A stretch of DNA of 47,167 nt from an uncultured Lachnospiraceae bacterium (lineage in GTDB: Bacteria > Bacillota > Clostridia > Lachnospirales > Lachnospiraceae), in NCBI GenBank assembly GCA_910584325.1, contig CAJTZH010000011.1:1-47167 (forward strand), written 5' to 3'. Below are positions 22,621 through 32,334 of the stretch, piece by piece. A program made the translations under genes and the position numbers. Every line of letters starts with the position of its first letter. The stretch's first letter is position 1. The notes under the pieces are model-generated. The model worked only from the letters and a program-made list of their open reading frames with translations. It searched no databases and had not been told where the DNA came from.

Positions 22621-23287
22621 ACGCAACGGGCATACCTGTCATATTTTGGAAAACGGAGAGCCGGAGGCTCTTCTTTTTTGGCTGATGGGCGGACATGAAA
22701 AAGATACGCTTTTGGCTGTCAACCAACACATTCAGAATCTGGCGGGTAAGACAAACTGGTGGCTTGCTGTCTGTGAGATAAGGGACTGGAACGCAGAATT
22801 ATCGCCGTGGGCTGCGCCGGCAGTTTTTGGAAATGAGGACTTTGGCGGCGGAGGAAGAGAAACGCTTAAATGGATTGTTGATGTCGTCGGTGCATTGTCC
22901 ATGGAAATAAAAAAAGGCGGAGCAAAAATAATCGGCGGATATTCGCTTGCGGGACTGTTCGCTTTATGGGCACATTATGAGACCGGTATATTTAACGGTG
23001 CGGTAAGCTGCTCCGGTTCGCTGTGGTTTCCAGGCTGGGAGGAATATGTGCAGAGTCACGCGGCACCAAAAAACAGTTTGATTTATTTAAGCCTCGGGAA
23101 AAAAGAGGAAAAAACAAGGAATCCGGTTACGGCAAAGATAGGAGACATAACGCGCGGGATTTTTGAACGGTATCAAACGGACGAACGTCTTTGGCAGGTT
23201 ATGTTGGAATGGAACGAGGGAACTCATTTTACGGAGCCGGATATCAGGGTGGCAAAAGGGTTTGCGTGGATATTGGACAATATATAA
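22607..23287 (+). CDS. Alpha/beta-hydrolase (esterase-like)
   Basis: 226 aa from the ATG at 22607, overlapping the previous stop codon; GGAGGGTGG lies upstream. The nucleophile elbow is GYSLAGLFALW (GxSxG), and the downstream histidine in EGTHFTEPD could complete the triad. No signal peptide, so cytosolic. The substrate is unknown; resemblance is to the IroE/esterase D group. Confidence 0.75.
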   Translation: MRTIERNGHTCHILENGEPEALLFWLMGGHEKDTLLAVNQHIQNLAGKTNWWLAVCEIRDWNAELSPWAAPAVFGNEDFGGGGRETLKWIVDVVGALSMEIKKGGAKIIGGYSLAGLFALWAHYETGIFNGAVSCSGSLWFPGWEEYVQSHAAPKNSLIYLSLGKKEEKTRNPVTAKIGDITRGIFERYQTDERLWQVMLEWNEGTHFTEPDIRVAKGFAWILDNI

Positions 23288-23319
23288 AAAAATTACTTTT
23301 GACAGAAGGAAGTATCAAT

Positions 23320-24651
23320 ATGGAACAGATGAGTTTATTTGACAGGCCGCAGAACGAACCGCTTGCCGCAAGGCTCAGACCTAAGCGGCTGGAGGATTTT
23401 GTAGGGCAGACGCATCTTCTGGGGAAGGGAAAAGTCCTGAGAAGATTAATCGAGGGAGATAATATTTCCTCCATGATATTCTGGGGTCCGCCGGGCGTTG
23501 GTAAGACAACGCTCGCCCATATTATCGCGAACCGCACGCAGGCTTCGTTTATTGAATTTTCGGCGGTGACAAGCGGAATCAAGGAAATTCGTGATGTGAT
23601 GCAGAAAGCGGAAGAAAACCGCAGATACGGCGAAAGAACAATTGTATTTGTAGACGAGATTCACCGGTTTAATAAAGCGCAGCAGGACGCGTTTCTTCCT
23701 TTTGTGGAGAAGGGAAGCATTGTGCTGATTGGAGCGACCACGGAAAATCCGTCTTTTGAGGTGAACGGGGCTCTTCTGTCACGATGTAAGGTCTTCGTGC
23801 TTCAGGGACTTACAACAGAAGATTTGACGGGGCTGTTGTCCCGTGCCTTAAGGGAGCCGAGAGGATTTGGCAATCAGAAAGTAGAAATGGAAGACGGCGT
23901 TCTTGAAGGAATTGCCGTATTTTCCAACGGAGATGCCAGAATGGCGCTGTCTACTTTGGAAATGGTGATTTTAAACGGGGAAATCATAGAAGACAGGGTG
24001 CTTGTGACACACGGCACGCTGGAACAGTGCACGTCCAAGAAATCACTTTTGTATGATAAAAAAGGTGAAGAACATTACAACATTATATCGGCGCTTCATA
24101 AATCCATGCGCAATTCCGACCCCGACGCGGCTGTTTACTGGCTGGCGCGTATGCTGGAAGCGGGGGAAGAACCGCTTTATGTAGCAAGAAGAGTGGTACG
24201 GTTTGCCAGCGAGGATGTCGGACTTGCTGATTCGAGAGCGCTTGAAATTGCGGTAGCGGCATATCAGGCATGTCATTTTCTGGGAATGCCGGAATGTTCC
24301 GTGCATCTGTCGCATGCTGTAGTGTATATGGCGATGGCACCGAAATCAAATGCCCTTGAGGCAGCTTATAATAAAGCAAAAGAAGACGCGCTGAATACGA
24401 TTGCAGAGCCTGTGCCGCTTGTTATCCGTAACGCGCCGACCGCACTGATGAAAGAACTGGACTATGGAAAAGGGTACCAGTATGCCCATGATACAAAGGA
24501 CAAGCTAACCAATATGCAGTGTCTTCCGGACGCGTTAGCGGGAACGGAGTATTATATACCGACAGAAGAAGGCGATGAAGCAAAGGTCAAAGAACGGCTT
24601 TGCGAAATTAAGGACTGGAAAGAAAAGCATCAAAACAAGTTATCAAAATAA
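23320..24651 (+). CDS. rarA: Replication-associated recombination ATPase RarA/MgsA
   Basis: 443 aa from the ATG at 23320; the preceding open frame has no ribosome binding site, and GAAGGA lies nine bases upstream of this ATG. Opens with the usual short N-terminal peptide EQMSLFDRPQ followed by AARLRPKRLEDFVGQTHLLG. AAA+ motifs: Walker A GPPGVGKTT, Walker B VDEIHRFNKAQQD and sensor 1 GATTENPSFE. The C-terminal tetramerisation region is complete. It acts at stalled forks. Confidence 0.95.
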   Translation: MEQMSLFDRPQNEPLAARLRPKRLEDFVGQTHLLGKGKVLRRLIEGDNISSMIFWGPPGVGKTTLAHIIANRTQASFIEFSAVTSGIKEIRDVMQKAEENRRYGERTIVFVDEIHRFNKAQQDAFLPFVEKGSIVLIGATTENPSFEVNGALLSRCKVFVLQGLTTEDLTGLLSRALREPRGFGNQKVEMEDGVLEGIAVFSNGDARMALSTLEMVILNGEIIEDRVLVTHGTLEQCTSKKSLLYDKKGEEHYNIISALHKSMRNSDPDAAVYWLARMLEAGEEPLYVARRVVRFASEDVGLADSRALEIAVAAYQACHFLGMPECSVHLSHAVVYMAMAPKSNALEAAYNKAKEDALNTIAEPVPLVIRNAPTALMKELDYGKGYQYAHDTKDKLTNMQCLPDALAGTEYYIPTEEGDEAKVKERLCEIKDWKEKHQNKLSK

Positions 24652-24671
24652 ATTATAAACGAGGATTGGAA

Positions 24672-26006
24672 ATGAAACACAGTCTGACAGAAGGAACTGT
24701 TACGAAATCGCTGCTGTTGTTTGCGACGCCGATGATACTGGGGAATTTGCTGCAGCAGCTTTACAATATTGTGGATACATGGGTTGTGGGAAAATATGTG
24801 GGAGCGGACGCGCTGGCATCGGCGGGTTCTGCGTACACGCTGATGACGTTTCTCAACTCGATTATTATCGGCTTATGTATGGGAAGCGGCGCGACATTTT
24901 CATATTATCACGGCAGGGGAGAACAGCAGAAAATGCGTGCCTGTATGCATTCGGCGTTCGTTATGATTGGAGCGGTTGCGGTGGGCTTAAGCGTTGCCGT
25001 GCAGATATTTTTAAATCCGATTCTGCATTTTATCAATACGCCTGTCGAGGTGTACGCGATGATGAAACAGTATGTGTTCATTGTATTTTTGGGAATTGTA
25101 TTTATTTTCCTGTATAATTATTATGCGTTTCTGCTCCGCGCGTTAGGCAATTCCGTGACGCCGCTTATATTTTTGGGCATTGCGGCGGTGCTGAATGTGG
25201 TATGGGATTTACTGTTTGTTCTGAAGTTTCACTGGGGACTTGCAGGAGCCGCCGCCGCTACGGTGATGGCGCAGGCGGTATCGGGTATCGGACTGGCGGT
25301 TTATACATACGTTGTTGAAAAAGAATATCGTTTTTCCGTGAAATCGTTTTTGCAAAATGAAAAACCGATAGGTGAGATTTTAAAATTCTCCACGTTGACG
25401 TGCATCCAGCAGTCAGTAATGAATTTTGGAATTCTCATGGTGCAGGGACTGGTGAACAGTTTCGGTATGGCGGTTATGGCGGCGTTTGCCGCGGCGGTTA
25501 AAGTTGACACGTTTGCGTATATGCCTGCGCAGGAGTTCGGCAATGCGTATTCCATATTTATTTCGCAAAACTACGGTGCAGGCAGACGGGAGCGTTTAAG
25601 AGAGGGAACGAGAAAAGCGTTTCTGGTATCGGCGCTGTTTTGCGTGTTTGTATCGTTTTTGGTATGGATATTCTCTAAGAATCTGATGGAGATTTTTGTG
25701 AAACCGGAAGAGACGGAAATTATCGGAATCGGCATAAACTATCTTCGTATTGAAGGAGCGTTTTATGTGGGAATCGGCGTATTATTTCTGCTTTACGGAT
25801 TTTTCAGGGGAATCAATCAACCGGGCATGTCGCTGATACTGACAATCATTTCGTTGGGAATGCGGGTAGCGCTTGCTTATATGCTGGCAGCAATACCGGT
25901 TTTCGGCGTTCTCGGAATCTGGTGGTCAATCCCTATCGGCTGGGCGCTGGCAGATGCAACAGGTTTAGCAGGATTAATCAAATATTTGAGAAAAGGCGGA
26001 GAATGA
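24672..26006 (+). CDS. MATE-family efflux transporter 1
   Basis: 444 aa from the ATG at 24672 (GAGGATTGG upstream; a TTG six bases earlier is in frame). Twelve predicted membrane segments in two halves, with the family's opening LLLFATPMILGNLLQQLYNIVDTWVVGKYVGADALAS. Proton- or sodium-driven efflux of cationic compounds is the family role. It is followed by a second MATE gene in ATGA overlap; the two differ clearly in sequence. Confidence 0.93.
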   Translation: MKHSLTEGTVTKSLLLFATPMILGNLLQQLYNIVDTWVVGKYVGADALASAGSAYTLMTFLNSIIIGLCMGSGATFSYYHGRGEQQKMRACMHSAFVMIGAVAVGLSVAVQIFLNPILHFINTPVEVYAMMKQYVFIVFLGIVFIFLYNYYAFLLRALGNSVTPLIFLGIAAVLNVVWDLLFVLKFHWGLAGAAAATVMAQAVSGIGLAVYTYVVEKEYRFSVKSFLQNEKPIGEILKFSTLTCIQQSVMNFGILMVQGLVNSFGMAVMAAFAAAVKVDTFAYMPAQEFGNAYSIFISQNYGAGRRERLREGTRKAFLVSALFCVFVSFLVWIFSKNLMEIFVKPEETEIIGIGINYLRIEGAFYVGIGVLFLLYGFFRGINQPGMSLILTIISLGMRVALAYMLAAIPVFGVLGIWWSIPIGWALADATGLAGLIKYLRKGGE

Positions 26007-27367
26007 AGATGAACAAATCTGCAAAGATAGACATGACGAGGGGACCAATTATGAAACTTGTGGTGCTGTTTGCGCTTCCTATTTGTCTTGGAAATGTCCT
26101 GCAGCAATTATACAATACGGTAGATACGCTGGTAATCGGAAATTTCTGCGGCACGACGTCGCAGGCGGCGGTTGGAACCTGCGCGCAGCCTGTGGAACTT
26201 TTCTTATGTATCTTTCTGGGACTTGGAACCGGCGTATCGATTCTTGTATCGCAGTACACGGGAAGCGGCGATAAGGAGAGTCTTAAGAAAAGTGTTTCGA
26301 CAGCGGTTTCATTTCTGTATATGTGCGCGATTCCTGTAACGGTTCTGGGACTGTTTGTAAGTCCGTTGATTTTACTTATCATGCGGGTGCCTGAGGAAGC
26401 ATGGAATTATTGCGTGTCCTATCTGAATATTATATTCTTTGGTACGTTGGGAAATCTTGGGTACAATATGAATGCAGGTATTTTGCGCGGTGTGGGGGAC
26501 AGCCGGGCGTCGCTGTTATTTCTGGTGATTTCCTGTATCGTCAATATTGTTTTGGATTTGCTGTTTGTAGCGGTTTTTCGGATGGATGTATCGGGAGCGG
26601 CGCTGGCTACGGCAATCGCGATGCTCTGTTCATGGTTCTTCAGTATCGGTTATATAAAAAAGAAGTATCCTGAGCTGGAATTTACTATTCTGCCGAAAAA
26701 ATTTGACAAACAGATTTTGAAACAGATTGTATGCATCGGTCTGCCGCTGGGATTAAATAATTCGATTTACTCCATTGGACATATTTTGATGCAGGCGCTG
26801 ATTAACGCGCAGGGAACCGTTTTCATGGCGGCATGCTCCGTTGCGACGAAGCTGACGGGAATTGCGAATGTGGCGATTAATTCATTTTCTTCGGCAGCGA
26901 CTACGTTCGCCGGGCAGAATCTTGGCGCGAAACATTATGCGAGACTGAAAAAGGGCGGTCTGATGATACCGTTTTGTTCCGGTCTGTATACCTGTACGGC
27001 AGGTCTGATTTTTACGTTTTTCTGTGAACCGATTCTGGCTCTTTTTACAAAGGACGCGGCGGTACTTGTCATGGCAGTGCGTTACATCAGGATTGTGCTG
27101 CCGTTTACATGGACTTACGCGGTATTTAATGGAATTATCTGCTTTGTGAACGGTATCGGGGAAGTAAAATATCCGACGATAGTGAATATTATGATGCTGT
27201 GGCTGGTGCGTATACCGGTAGGATACTTTATTGCGGCGGCAATTGACGGAACATATATTATGGCTTGTTTTCCAATCAGTTTTGCATTCGGAATGTGCTG
27301 TATGCTGGCGTTTTTCTTTACAAAGAAGTGGAAAGAAATCAGGAGGCTTGCGGCAGAAAGTAATTGA
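26003..27367 (+). CDS. MATE-family efflux transporter 2
   Basis: 454 aa from the ATG at 26003, which overlaps the previous stop; GGCGGAG is upstream. A second ATG two codons on (26009) is possible. Same layout: LVVLFALPICLGNVLQQLYNTVDTLVIGNFCG, twelve spans. The pair may act together, for example as a heterodimer or on different drugs. The stop lies at the -35 of the rubrerythrin promoter. Confidence 0.93.
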   Translation: MKMNKSAKIDMTRGPIMKLVVLFALPICLGNVLQQLYNTVDTLVIGNFCGTTSQAAVGTCAQPVELFLCIFLGLGTGVSILVSQYTGSGDKESLKKSVSTAVSFLYMCAIPVTVLGLFVSPLILLIMRVPEEAWNYCVSYLNIIFFGTLGNLGYNMNAGILRGVGDSRASLLFLVISCIVNIVLDLLFVAVFRMDVSGAALATAIAMLCSWFFSIGYIKKKYPELEFTILPKKFDKQILKQIVCIGLPLGLNNSIYSIGHILMQALINAQGTVFMAACSVATKLTGIANVAINSFSSAATTFAGQNLGAKHYARLKKGGLMIPFCSGLYTCTAGLIFTFFCEPILALFTKDAAVLVMAVRYIRIVLPFTWTYAVFNGIICFVNGIGEVKYPTIVNIMMLWLVRIPVGYFIAAAIDGTYIMACFPISFAFGMCCMLAFFFTKKWKEIRRLAAESN

Positions 27368-27392
27368 TAAATAGTTTGTAAAAGGTTATAAT
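27364..27392 (+). promoter_or_regulatory. Rubrerythrin promoter
   Basis: TTGATA (27364-27369), exactly 17 bases, then TATAAT (27387-27392). The -35 overlaps the stop codon of the preceding MATE gene. Start codon follows 42 bases after the -10. Confidence 0.85.
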
Positions 27393-27434
27393 GTATAAAA
27401 TTTATAAAAACGAAGATATATGGAGGATACGAAA

Positions 27435-27974
27435 ATGGCAAATAAATATGCAGGAACACAGACGGAGAAAAATCTTCAGGCGGCGTTTGCGGGAGAATCA
27501 CAGGCGCGCAATAAATATACGTATTTTTCATCGGTTGCGAAGAAAGAGGGATTTGAACAGATTGCGTCAATCTTTTTAAAGACGGCGGATAACGAGAAAG
27601 AGCATGCCAAGATGTGGTTTAAGGAGTTGAACGGAATCGGAAAGACCGCGGAAAATTTGGCAGAGGCGGCAAACGGTGAGAATTATGAATGGACGGATAT
27701 GTATGAGGATTTTGCAAAGACAGCGGAAGCGGAAGGATTTCCTAAGCTGGCAGAGAAGTTCCGTCTGGTAGGAGCGATTGAAAAGCATCATGAGGAGCGT
27801 TACCGTGCGCTATTGAACAATGTTGAGACTGCTGCGGTATTTGAGAAGAGTGAAGTAAAGGTTTGGGAATGCCGGAACTGCGGACATATTGTAGTGGGCA
27901 CAAAGGCGCCGGAGGTTTGTCCGACCTGTAACCACCCACAGAGCTACTTTGAAGTAAGCGAAGCAAATTATTAA
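27435..27974 (+). CDS. rbr: Rubrerythrin
   Basis: 179 aa from the ATG at 27435; GGAGG lies eight bases before it and an earlier in-frame ATG at 27420 precedes that site. The N-terminal four-helix bundle carries the di-iron ligands (E in AGESQARNKY, E in DNEKEHAKM, E in GAIEKHHEERY). The C-terminal rubredoxin-like domain binds iron through CRNCGH and CPTCNHP. It reduces hydrogen peroxide in anaerobes. Monocistronic between its promoter and terminator. Confidence 0.97.
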   Translation: MANKYAGTQTEKNLQAAFAGESQARNKYTYFSSVAKKEGFEQIASIFLKTADNEKEHAKMWFKELNGIGKTAENLAEAANGENYEWTDMYEDFAKTAEAEGFPKLAEKFRLVGAIEKHHEERYRALLNNVETAAVFEKSEVKVWECRNCGHIVVGTKAPEVCPTCNHPQSYFEVSEANY

Positions 27975-27987
27975 TCAGATATTTTTA

Positions 27988-28035
27988 AGAGGCTGTCGCA
28001 TAATAGGCTTCATTATGCGTTAGCCTCTATTTTAT
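27988..28035 (+). terminator. Terminator after rubrerythrin
   Basis: AGAGGCT (27988-27994) pairs with AGCCTCT (28022-28028); inner CGCATAAT pairs with ATTATGCG. ATTTTATT follows. Confidence 0.85.
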
Positions 28036-28070
28036 TGGACGGAAAATAAAACGGATTTAGGAGACGGAGT

Positions 28071-28820
28071 ATGAAGATTGATTTATTTACCATCGGAAAT
28101 TTAACGGTACACGGTTACGGTCTTATGATAGGAATCGGAATATTGTGTTGTGTTTTTATGGCAGGCTGCCGCGCGAAGAGAAAAGGATTAAATACGGACG
28201 CCATTATGGATATTGCGATTTACGGACTGATTGCCGGTTTTATCGGAGCAAAACTTTTGTTTCTGGTTGTAGAGTTTAAGGAGTTTATACGAAACCCACT
28301 CGGGCTTATCGGTTCAAGTGGTTTTGTGGTTTATGGGGGAATCATAGCCGGTGTGATTGTGGCAATTTTTTATTGCAGAAAAAAAGGTTACGCATTTTTG
28401 GAGTATTTTGATTTGGCGGCGCCGTCTATCGCAATGGCACAAGGATTCGGACGCATCGGTTGTTTTCTTGCGGGCTGCTGTTACGGCAGGGTGACGGAGT
28501 CGGCTCTGGGTGTTGTGTTCCCGGAAAATTCCATGGCGCCGGCAGGTGTAAAACTGCTTCCGACACAGCTTTTTTCTTCCGCGGGAGATTTTCTGATTAT
28601 GGCGGTTTTGCTGTTATACAGCCGTAAGTCAAAGAAACCGGGTAACGTGGGAATACTGTATATGGTACTGTACGGTATCGGCCGGTTTAGTATTGAATTT
28701 TTAAGAATAGACGACAGAGGCGGTTTTGGCGCTTTGTCAACATCACAGTGGATTTCAATCGGCATTGTGATTCTGGCAGGAGTCCTGTATTATTTTGTGA
28801 ATCGGAAAAAGATGCAATAG
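28071..28820 (+). CDS. lgt: Prolipoprotein diacylglyceryl transferase
   Basis: 249 aa, seven membrane segments. The Lgt signature GRIGCFLAGCCYG lies at about 130-142 and the HGYGLMIGIGI segment near the N terminus. It attaches diacylglycerol to the lipobox cysteine of prelipoproteins, such as the binding protein at 44802. AGGAGACGGAG precedes the ATG. Confidence 0.95.
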   Translation: MKIDLFTIGNLTVHGYGLMIGIGILCCVFMAGCRAKRKGLNTDAIMDIAIYGLIAGFIGAKLLFLVVEFKEFIRNPLGLIGSSGFVVYGGIIAGVIVAIFYCRKKGYAFLEYFDLAAPSIAMAQGFGRIGCFLAGCCYGRVTESALGVVFPENSMAPAGVKLLPTQLFSSAGDFLIMAVLLLYSRKSKKPGNVGILYMVLYGIGRFSIEFLRIDDRGGFGALSTSQWISIGIVILAGVLYYFVNRKKMQ

Positions 28821-28941
28821 ATACCGAAAAAAGAGCGATGTATACCTGATATATTATTTTTTGTAATTATATTTGATAATATGGTAATTGTCATACTGAT
28901 AAAATCTTGACGATACTATATATGAAACGAGGTGTAACATC

Positions 28942-30942
28942 GTGTTAAAGACAATTAAGGGCAGATTGACGATTAGTGTGATTGGCATCGTTGCGGCAAG
29001 TATTTTTCTGACTACCGTAGGAATTGTTGCGGTTGCAGGAAACCGCATGATTGACAATCAGACGGAAGCTTTGCAGTTAAATGCTGATAAGTATGCAGAG
29101 GAAATCAATACATGGATTGAAAACGAAAAAATGCTTGCGGACGGCGCGGCAGACAGTATCGCCGCGGGAACAGAGGGGGACAGGAATTTTATTCAGTCTG
29201 TGGTGGATTCTCATGCGGCAGGACGGGAAGAATTGTTAAACTTATATTGTGGTCTGAAAGACGGCACATTTATTCAGTCTAACAAGGAAGCGGAAATACC
29301 GGAAGGTTATAACCCTGTAGAGCGGGGATGGTATCAGACGGCGGCGGAGGAAGGTTCGGTTATTGTAACAGACCCCTACTGGGATGTATTAACGAATCAG
29401 ATGTGTACGACGATTGCAGCGCCGATTTATATCAAAGGTGAGCTTGCGGGGGTAATCGGTCTGGACGTAACCCTTGGGACGGTAACAAACCTGACCGGAA
29501 GTATCAGCTATGCGGACGGCGTATATGGTTTTCTGATAGATAGCAGCGGACAGTATATAGCGCATAGGAATAAAGAATATGAACCGACGGAAACCGTTAC
29601 GGTTGCAGTGGCAGATATTATGCCGGGACTCAAGGATATCATAGAAGGAAATGAATACAGTGTTAAAAGGCTGACGGACTATGACGGTAGTTTGTGTTAT
29701 TTTGCGGCTTCGGGGATAGAAGGCAGCAATTGGAAACTGGGTGTTGCGGTGCCGGCGGCGAATGTTATCCGCTCCCTTGTTGTGATGATTGTGGTAGCGG
29801 TCGTGATAGCGTTTCTTATCAGTGTGTTTGTAGCGGTTTTCATGGCAGGGCTTATCGGCAGAATGCTTGAACCGGTGCAGATGTTAAAGCAGTTTGCGTC
29901 AGGAGATTTTTCAGAAAATGTTGTTATTGAAAAAGCTATTCCGCAGGAGTATAAAAATGAGACAGAACAAATCAGAACGGCAACAGTGGAAGTGAAACAG
30001 CAGATTCGGGAAATTATATTAAACACGAAGACGGAGGCCGGAAAAATAGGCACGATTGCCGAGGAAACGTCGGAGAAAATGACAGTTTTAAATCAGGATG
30101 TTTCAGGAATTTCTCATATGGTAGGAACTGTTATGGAACAGACTGTGCAGGCAAAGGAATTGACAGAACGAATTAAAAATAACGGTTTTGAATTGGAAAA
30201 TGCCATTGTGACCGTCGCGAAAAAAGCAGAGGAGGCCGCAAAACAGTCCGGAGATATTATGGAGCGCGCGGGAAGACAACATGAAATTTCCAGACAGTCT
30301 ACAGAGGAGGCGGTGGCGCTTTATCAGGAAACAAGGGAGGAATTGGAACGAGCAATTACAGACAGTCAGAGAGTACATGAAATTGATTCATTGACAGAGG
30401 AAATTCTTGCAATCAGTTCTCAGACAAATCTTCTGGCTTTAAACGCGTCTATTGAAGCGGCGAGGGCAGGTGCGGCGGGAAAAGGATTTGCCGTTGTTGC
30501 CGATGAAATCAGGGAACTGGCGGATAACTCAAGACAGGCGGTAGACAAGATTCGTCAGGTGACGGACGGAGTTGTACATAATGTAGCGTTCCTGTCCCAC
30601 AGTTCCGAAAAATTATTGGAATTTATGAACGGTAAGGTCATGGAGGACTATAAGGGAATGACGGAACTTGCCAAAGTTTATCAGGAGGATGCGTCATTTT
30701 ATAATGATATCTCCGGTGAACTGGGTACATCTTCCGAGGATATGCGTATCAGCATGGCAGAAATCAGGAAATCTATCGCAGCCATTACAGGACTCGTAGG
30801 AGGAATAGCGGAATCAATGGAATGTATGGAACAATCCGCAAAAGATTCCAAAGGAAATTCAAAAGCAGTAATGATGCAGATGGATGAATTGTTCCGGTTA
30901 AGTGAAATCTTGAATAAAACAGTGGCGTCCTTCAAAGTATAA
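28942..30942 (+). CDS. Methyl-accepting chemotaxis protein with Cache-type sensor
   Basis: 666 aa, GTG start with GAGGTG upstream. First span at about 9-32, an extracytoplasmic Cache-like sensor (about 33-275, with RGWYQTA and DPYWDVLTNQMCTTIAAPI), second span at about 277-308, a HAMP-like linker, then the signalling domain. The hairpin tip, EEILAISSQTNLLALNASIE, lies around 487-506 and continues AARAGAAGKGFAVVADEIR. Cache sensors of this kind bind small molecules such as amino acids. No chemotaxis genes are near; a kinase pair follows. Confidence 0.92.
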   Translation: MLKTIKGRLTISVIGIVAASIFLTTVGIVAVAGNRMIDNQTEALQLNADKYAEEINTWIENEKMLADGAADSIAAGTEGDRNFIQSVVDSHAAGREELLNLYCGLKDGTFIQSNKEAEIPEGYNPVERGWYQTAAEEGSVIVTDPYWDVLTNQMCTTIAAPIYIKGELAGVIGLDVTLGTVTNLTGSISYADGVYGFLIDSSGQYIAHRNKEYEPTETVTVAVADIMPGLKDIIEGNEYSVKRLTDYDGSLCYFAASGIEGSNWKLGVAVPAANVIRSLVVMIVVAVVIAFLISVFVAVFMAGLIGRMLEPVQMLKQFASGDFSENVVIEKAIPQEYKNETEQIRTATVEVKQQIREIILNTKTEAGKIGTIAEETSEKMTVLNQDVSGISHMVGTVMEQTVQAKELTERIKNNGFELENAIVTVAKKAEEAAKQSGDIMERAGRQHEISRQSTEEAVALYQETREELERAITDSQRVHEIDSLTEEILAISSQTNLLALNASIEAARAGAAGKGFAVVADEIRELADNSRQAVDKIRQVTDGVVHNVAFLSHSSEKLLEFMNGKVMEDYKGMTELAKVYQEDASFYNDISGELGTSSEDMRISMAEIRKSIAAITGLVGGIAESMECMEQSAKDSKGNSKAVMMQMDELFRLSEILNKTVASFKV

Positions 30943-30974
30943 AAAACAAAAGGAAAAGTGAGGAATATAAAAAC

Positions 30975-32318
30975 GTGTTAGGTGGTCCGGTATATATCGC
31001 GATAATTCGATATGTAATCAGTCTTTTGGGAGCCATTATTTTATTTTTAATGATGAGTGAATCCCGTTATAATTTGAAAAAGACGATTATCGGTTATATG
31101 TGTTTTGGCGCGATTGTTATTTTGGGCGCATGCATCTGGTATGTTGTTGACTGGGATAGCTGTGTGAAAATATCGGCTTTTGTGATGTATATATGTTTCA
31201 GTGCATTTTCTATTTATATGAGCAGGGATTCCGTGTTTCTTTCTTTGTATAAACTGGCGCTGACATTTTATCTGATTGCAGTATTTCTTATCGGCGGAAT
31301 CGAAATTTCCGTTGTATTCTTTGGCAGGAACGTATGGGCGGATATTATCGCAAGGGTTATATTGATATCGTTGATGTCGGTTTTTATACACCAAAAAGTA
31401 AAAAAATCAATTCAGGGTTTTGGATATTATGTGGAAAATGAACTAGATGCATTTAGCGTGACGGTAATGATAATCAGTATTTTGTTTGGACTCGGATTTG
31501 TTTTAAATCCGAACGTCAAAGAGCGGACGCCGTACCGGCTGTTTCAGGTCGCCATGAATTTTTTTCTGACCGGCGCGCTGCAGCTGCTGGTTTTTCGTCT
31601 TTATCTGCACACCGGTAAAGAAAAAGAGTATCTGAAAGAAAACCAGTTGATGAAACTGAATCATCGTCTGCTCGAGAGAAATATGGAGATTTTGGAGGAG
31701 TCCGTGGAGTCCGGCAGAAGAATCCGTCATGATATCAGACATCATAATGCGGTGGTAGCGGAGTACGCCCGCAGAGGGCAGAATGATGAGCTGCTGCGTT
31801 ATCTTAAGGAATATGAAGAGGAAACAGACGAGGATATGGCAGAGACGATATGTTCGAATACCGCTGTCAATAATATTATTTCGGCATATACCAGAAAGGC
31901 GAGAAAAGAAAATATTAAGGTTACACTGGACGTGGATTTGGGAAATAACCTTGCAATTCCCAATATCGATTTGATTACGATACTGGCAAACGCATACGAG
32001 AATGCTATTTACGGATGTATAGAGGTAAAAGAACAGTCAAAAGACAGGGAATGTTTTATTCATCTTATGGTGAAAAGAAAGAAAAACAAACTGGTTATTT
32101 GTTGTAAAAATGCATGTACACCGGAGACGGAATTAAAGAATGGACGGCCAAAACCGGAAGCGACAGGCGGAATTGGTGTATTAAGTATTATTAAAACGGC
32201 AGAAAATTTTGAAGGAGAATATGATTTCAAAAATGATAACGGCGAGTTCATTTTCCGGTTGATATTGAATATACCGCACACTGACGGGAAGATACAAAAA
32301 TTTGGCGGTGAAGATTAG
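30975..32318 (+). CDS. GHKL-domain sensor histidine kinase
   Basis: 447 aa, GTG start with GTGAGGAAT upstream, 32 bases after the chemoreceptor. Six to seven membrane segments (to about residue 215), then a phospho-acceptor region GRRIRHDIRHHNAVVAEYARR and a GHKL ATPase with N-box NAYENAIYG and GGIGVLSI. This is the HPK10/AgrC-like class that senses peptides or envelope signals. Its partner gene starts 16 bases downstream. Confidence 0.9.
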   Translation: MLGGPVYIAIIRYVISLLGAIILFLMMSESRYNLKKTIIGYMCFGAIVILGACIWYVVDWDSCVKISAFVMYICFSAFSIYMSRDSVFLSLYKLALTFYLIAVFLIGGIEISVVFFGRNVWADIIARVILISLMSVFIHQKVKKSIQGFGYYVENELDAFSVTVMIISILFGLGFVLNPNVKERTPYRLFQVAMNFFLTGALQLLVFRLYLHTGKEKEYLKENQLMKLNHRLLERNMEILEESVESGRRIRHDIRHHNAVVAEYARRGQNDELLRYLKEYEEETDEDMAETICSNTAVNNIISAYTRKARKENIKVTLDVDLGNNLAIPNIDLITILANAYENAIYGCIEVKEQSKDRECFIHLMVKRKKNKLVICCKNACTPETELKNGRPKPEATGGIGVLSIIKTAENFEGEYDFKNDNGEFIFRLILNIPHTDGKIQKFGGED

Positions 32319-32334
32319 ACAGGAGGAAAATGTT